Assembly: GCA_964634615.1 (NCBI GenBank)
Contig: CAZWLQ010000031.1
Coordinates: 1 to 6,889, forward strand
Reading direction: 5' to 3'
Length of the DNA stretch: 6,889 nt
Origin: EsbW-18 sp964634615
Lineage (GTDB): Bacteria; Patescibacteriota; Minisyncoccia; Phycocordibacterales; EsbW-18
The translations under genes and the position numbers were made by a program. Under the pieces are notes generated by a model. That model was given only the letters and a program-made list of their open reading frames with translations. It was not told the origin of the DNA and made no database searches. This document shows positions 6,382 to 6,889 of the stretch, piece after piece. How positions within the stretch are numbered: the stretch's first letter is position 1; every line of letters begins with the position of its first letter.

Positions 6382-6576
6382 TTAGAAAAGTGCCATTGCG
6401 CTCATGAGACGGGTGAAGAGGGGACGACGACGTTCGCGACGAGCTTGTTTGATCAAGTCGAGATGACGGCGTGCCTCTGACTTATATGATAGCCCGCGAA
6501 GGATCTTTTCGTCGATGACCCAGTTCAATGTCTCGAGCTCTTGTTCGAGGTGCTGTTTGTATTCTTTGTATTGCAT
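6382..6576 (-). CDS. Small basic helical protein of unknown function, co-operonic with lexA
   Basis: This 64-residue ORF is not one I recognise. It looks real: it sits between a clear SOS-type promoter and lexA, and its TAA stop is one base from the lexA ATG. An in-frame TAA lies five codons upstream of the ATG at 6576-6574, so the start is well bounded. Residues 1-24 are a charged, likely amphipathic helix (YKEYKQHLEQELETL). A second helical stretch leads into a very basic segment at about 41-51 (containing ARRERRRP), and the tail is hydrophobic (LFTRLMSAMALF). No signal peptide, cysteine cluster or known motif is visible. The basic segment could bind nucleic acid or an acidic partner. Its position makes it the first gene of a damage-inducible operon, so a role in the SOS response or its control is plausible but unproven. 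Confidence 0.7.
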   Translation of the reverse strand: MQYKEYKQHLEQELETLNWVIDEKILRGLSYKSEARRHLDLIKQARRERRRPLFTRLMSAMALF

Positions 6577-6616
6577 GAGAGATGTCGTTTATAAACCCCC
6601 TGTAATTGATATCTGT

Positions 6617-6646
6617 AGTATAGGTGAACGACCGTTCACTATGCAA
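6617..6646 (-). promoter_or_regulatory. Promoter of the small ORF-lexA operon
   Basis: On the minus strand TTGCAT (6646-6641) and TATACT (6622-6617) are separated by 18 bases. Predicted transcription start is near 6610, giving about 34 bases of 5' UTR before the ATG at 6576. A G-rich run in the UTR is about 19 bases from the ATG, too far for a normal Shine-Dalgarno sequence. The spacer is almost entirely occupied by the SOS-type palindrome. Confidence 0.7.
6624..6639. promoter_or_regulatory. LexA operator (SOS box, GAAC-N4-GTTC type)
   Basis: GTGAACG (6624-6630) and CGTTCAC (6633-6639) are perfect reverse complements around a 2-base centre. The core GAAC-N4-GTTC matches the SOS box known from Firmicutes and Actinobacteria, not the CTGT-N8-ACAG box of E. 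coli. Its place between the -35 and -10 of the lexA operon promoter is what repressor-mediated autoregulation requires. I found no second GAAC-N4-GTTC site elsewhere in the window. Confidence 0.8.
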
Positions 6647-6679
6647 GTGTAGACTGTGCATAACTCTCCGCTCGCTTCA

Positions 6680-6759
6680 TTTTTCAAAATGCACGGCAAA
6701 ATCTGGCTTAATTTTGCCTCACGCTCGCGCCGGTCGCGCTCACAAGGCATTTTGAAAAA
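6680..6759. repeat. Nested palindromic intergenic element
   Basis: Outer arms of 13 bases (6680-6692 and 6747-6759) are perfect reverse complements. Inside them GGCAAAAT (6695-6702) pairs with ATTTTGCC (6711-6718) around an 8-base loop, followed by a GC-rich stretch (6719-6746). The 80-base unit lies between the divergent lexA-operon promoter and the terminator of the right-edge gene. It contains no ORF of note. Its shape resembles REP- or MITE-like intergenic palindromes; the copy number cannot be seen from this window. Confidence 0.6.
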
Positions 6760-6786
6760 GGAGCTCACTCCGTATGGTTAAAGACA

Positions 6787-6817
6787 AAACCGCCTCGTGA
6801 GTAACACGAGGCGGTTT
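6787..6817 (-). terminator. Rho-independent terminator of right-edge gene
   Basis: A perfect 13-bp stem (6787-6799 with 6805-6817, core ACCGCCTCGTG) encloses a 5-base loop. In minus-strand RNA the stem is followed by UUUUGUCUUU, a normal U-tract, and it begins 13 bases after the stop codon at 6833-6831. No plus-strand gene precedes it, so it serves the minus-strand gene. Confidence 0.8.
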
Positions 6818-6830
6818 CGAGAGTAATACT

Positions 6831-6889
6831 TTAAAACAAAAGGAGTGCGGCACCAATCAACGCGACGTTCTTTAAGAATGCGATTTTTT
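6831..6889 (-). CDS. C-terminal end of a membrane protein, possibly DoxX family
   Basis: The last 18 codons of a minus-strand gene enter from the right edge and end at TAA (6833-6831). The peptide KIAFLKNVALIGAALLLF is a hydrophobic membrane helix. The pattern FLKNVALIGAALLL resembles the last helix of DoxX-family integral membrane proteins, which often end this way. With so few residues the family call is tentative. The terminator directly downstream supports a true gene end. Confidence 0.5.
   Translation of the reverse strand, partial: KIAFLKNVALIGAALLLF

Noticed and set aside
6577..6830. Additional small genes in the right intergenic region
   Set aside because: Only promoter, operator, palindrome and terminator structures are seen; open frames are short and have no conserved-looking content.

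Overview
The window looks like a compact chromosomal stretch from a Candidate Phyla Radiation bacterium (Patescibacteria, most likely a Parcubacteria/Paceibacteria-type lineage). This is inferred from gene content and style and is not proven. The signs are small single-domain genes, short or abutting gene junctions, few Shine-Dalgarno sequences, promoter -10 boxes lying right against start codons, a release factor 2 with a shortened N-terminal domain, and AT-rich intergenic palindromic repeats. Stop codons and the presence of RF2 indicate the standard bacterial code.

Layout from left to right. Bases 1-316 are mostly non-coding; a possible gene start runs off the left edge on the minus strand. 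At 317-1156 (+) lies a gene for a secreted, extremely acidic protein with 21 consecutive aspartates and a tandemly duplicated helical domain. A 12-bp hairpin terminator follows, shared with a convergent tRNA-Thr(CGU) gene on the minus strand (1220-1295). Next on the plus strand come prfB (RF2), ftsE, ftsX and a TIGR00275/HI0933-family flavoprotein. The prfB-ftsE-ftsX order is the classical bacterial arrangement, but here a 145-bp repeat-like island separates ftsE from ftsX.

The flavoprotein converges on a minus-strand diacylglycerol/undecaprenol kinase gene, and the two stop codons overlap. Upstream of the kinase on the minus strand is a complete lexA, preceded one base away by a 64-codon unknown gene. 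This pair has a recognisable promoter whose spacer contains a 16-bp palindrome of the GAAC-N4-GTTC type, the expected form of an SOS box, so lexA autoregulation is strongly suggested. The right end holds a nested palindromic intergenic element, a strong terminator, and the last 18 codons of a minus-strand gene that resembles the C-terminus of DoxX-family membrane proteins.

Functionally the window combines translation termination (RF2, tRNA-Thr), division and cell-wall remodelling (FtsEX), lipid-carrier recycling (DgkA type), DNA-damage control (LexA plus a small partner) and a secreted polyanionic protein. The most interesting points are the acidic repeat protein, the recurring -10-to-start spacing that suggests leaderless mRNAs, the LexA operator together with the uncharacterised ORF in its operon, the shortened RF2, and the hairpin laid over the kinase promoter.
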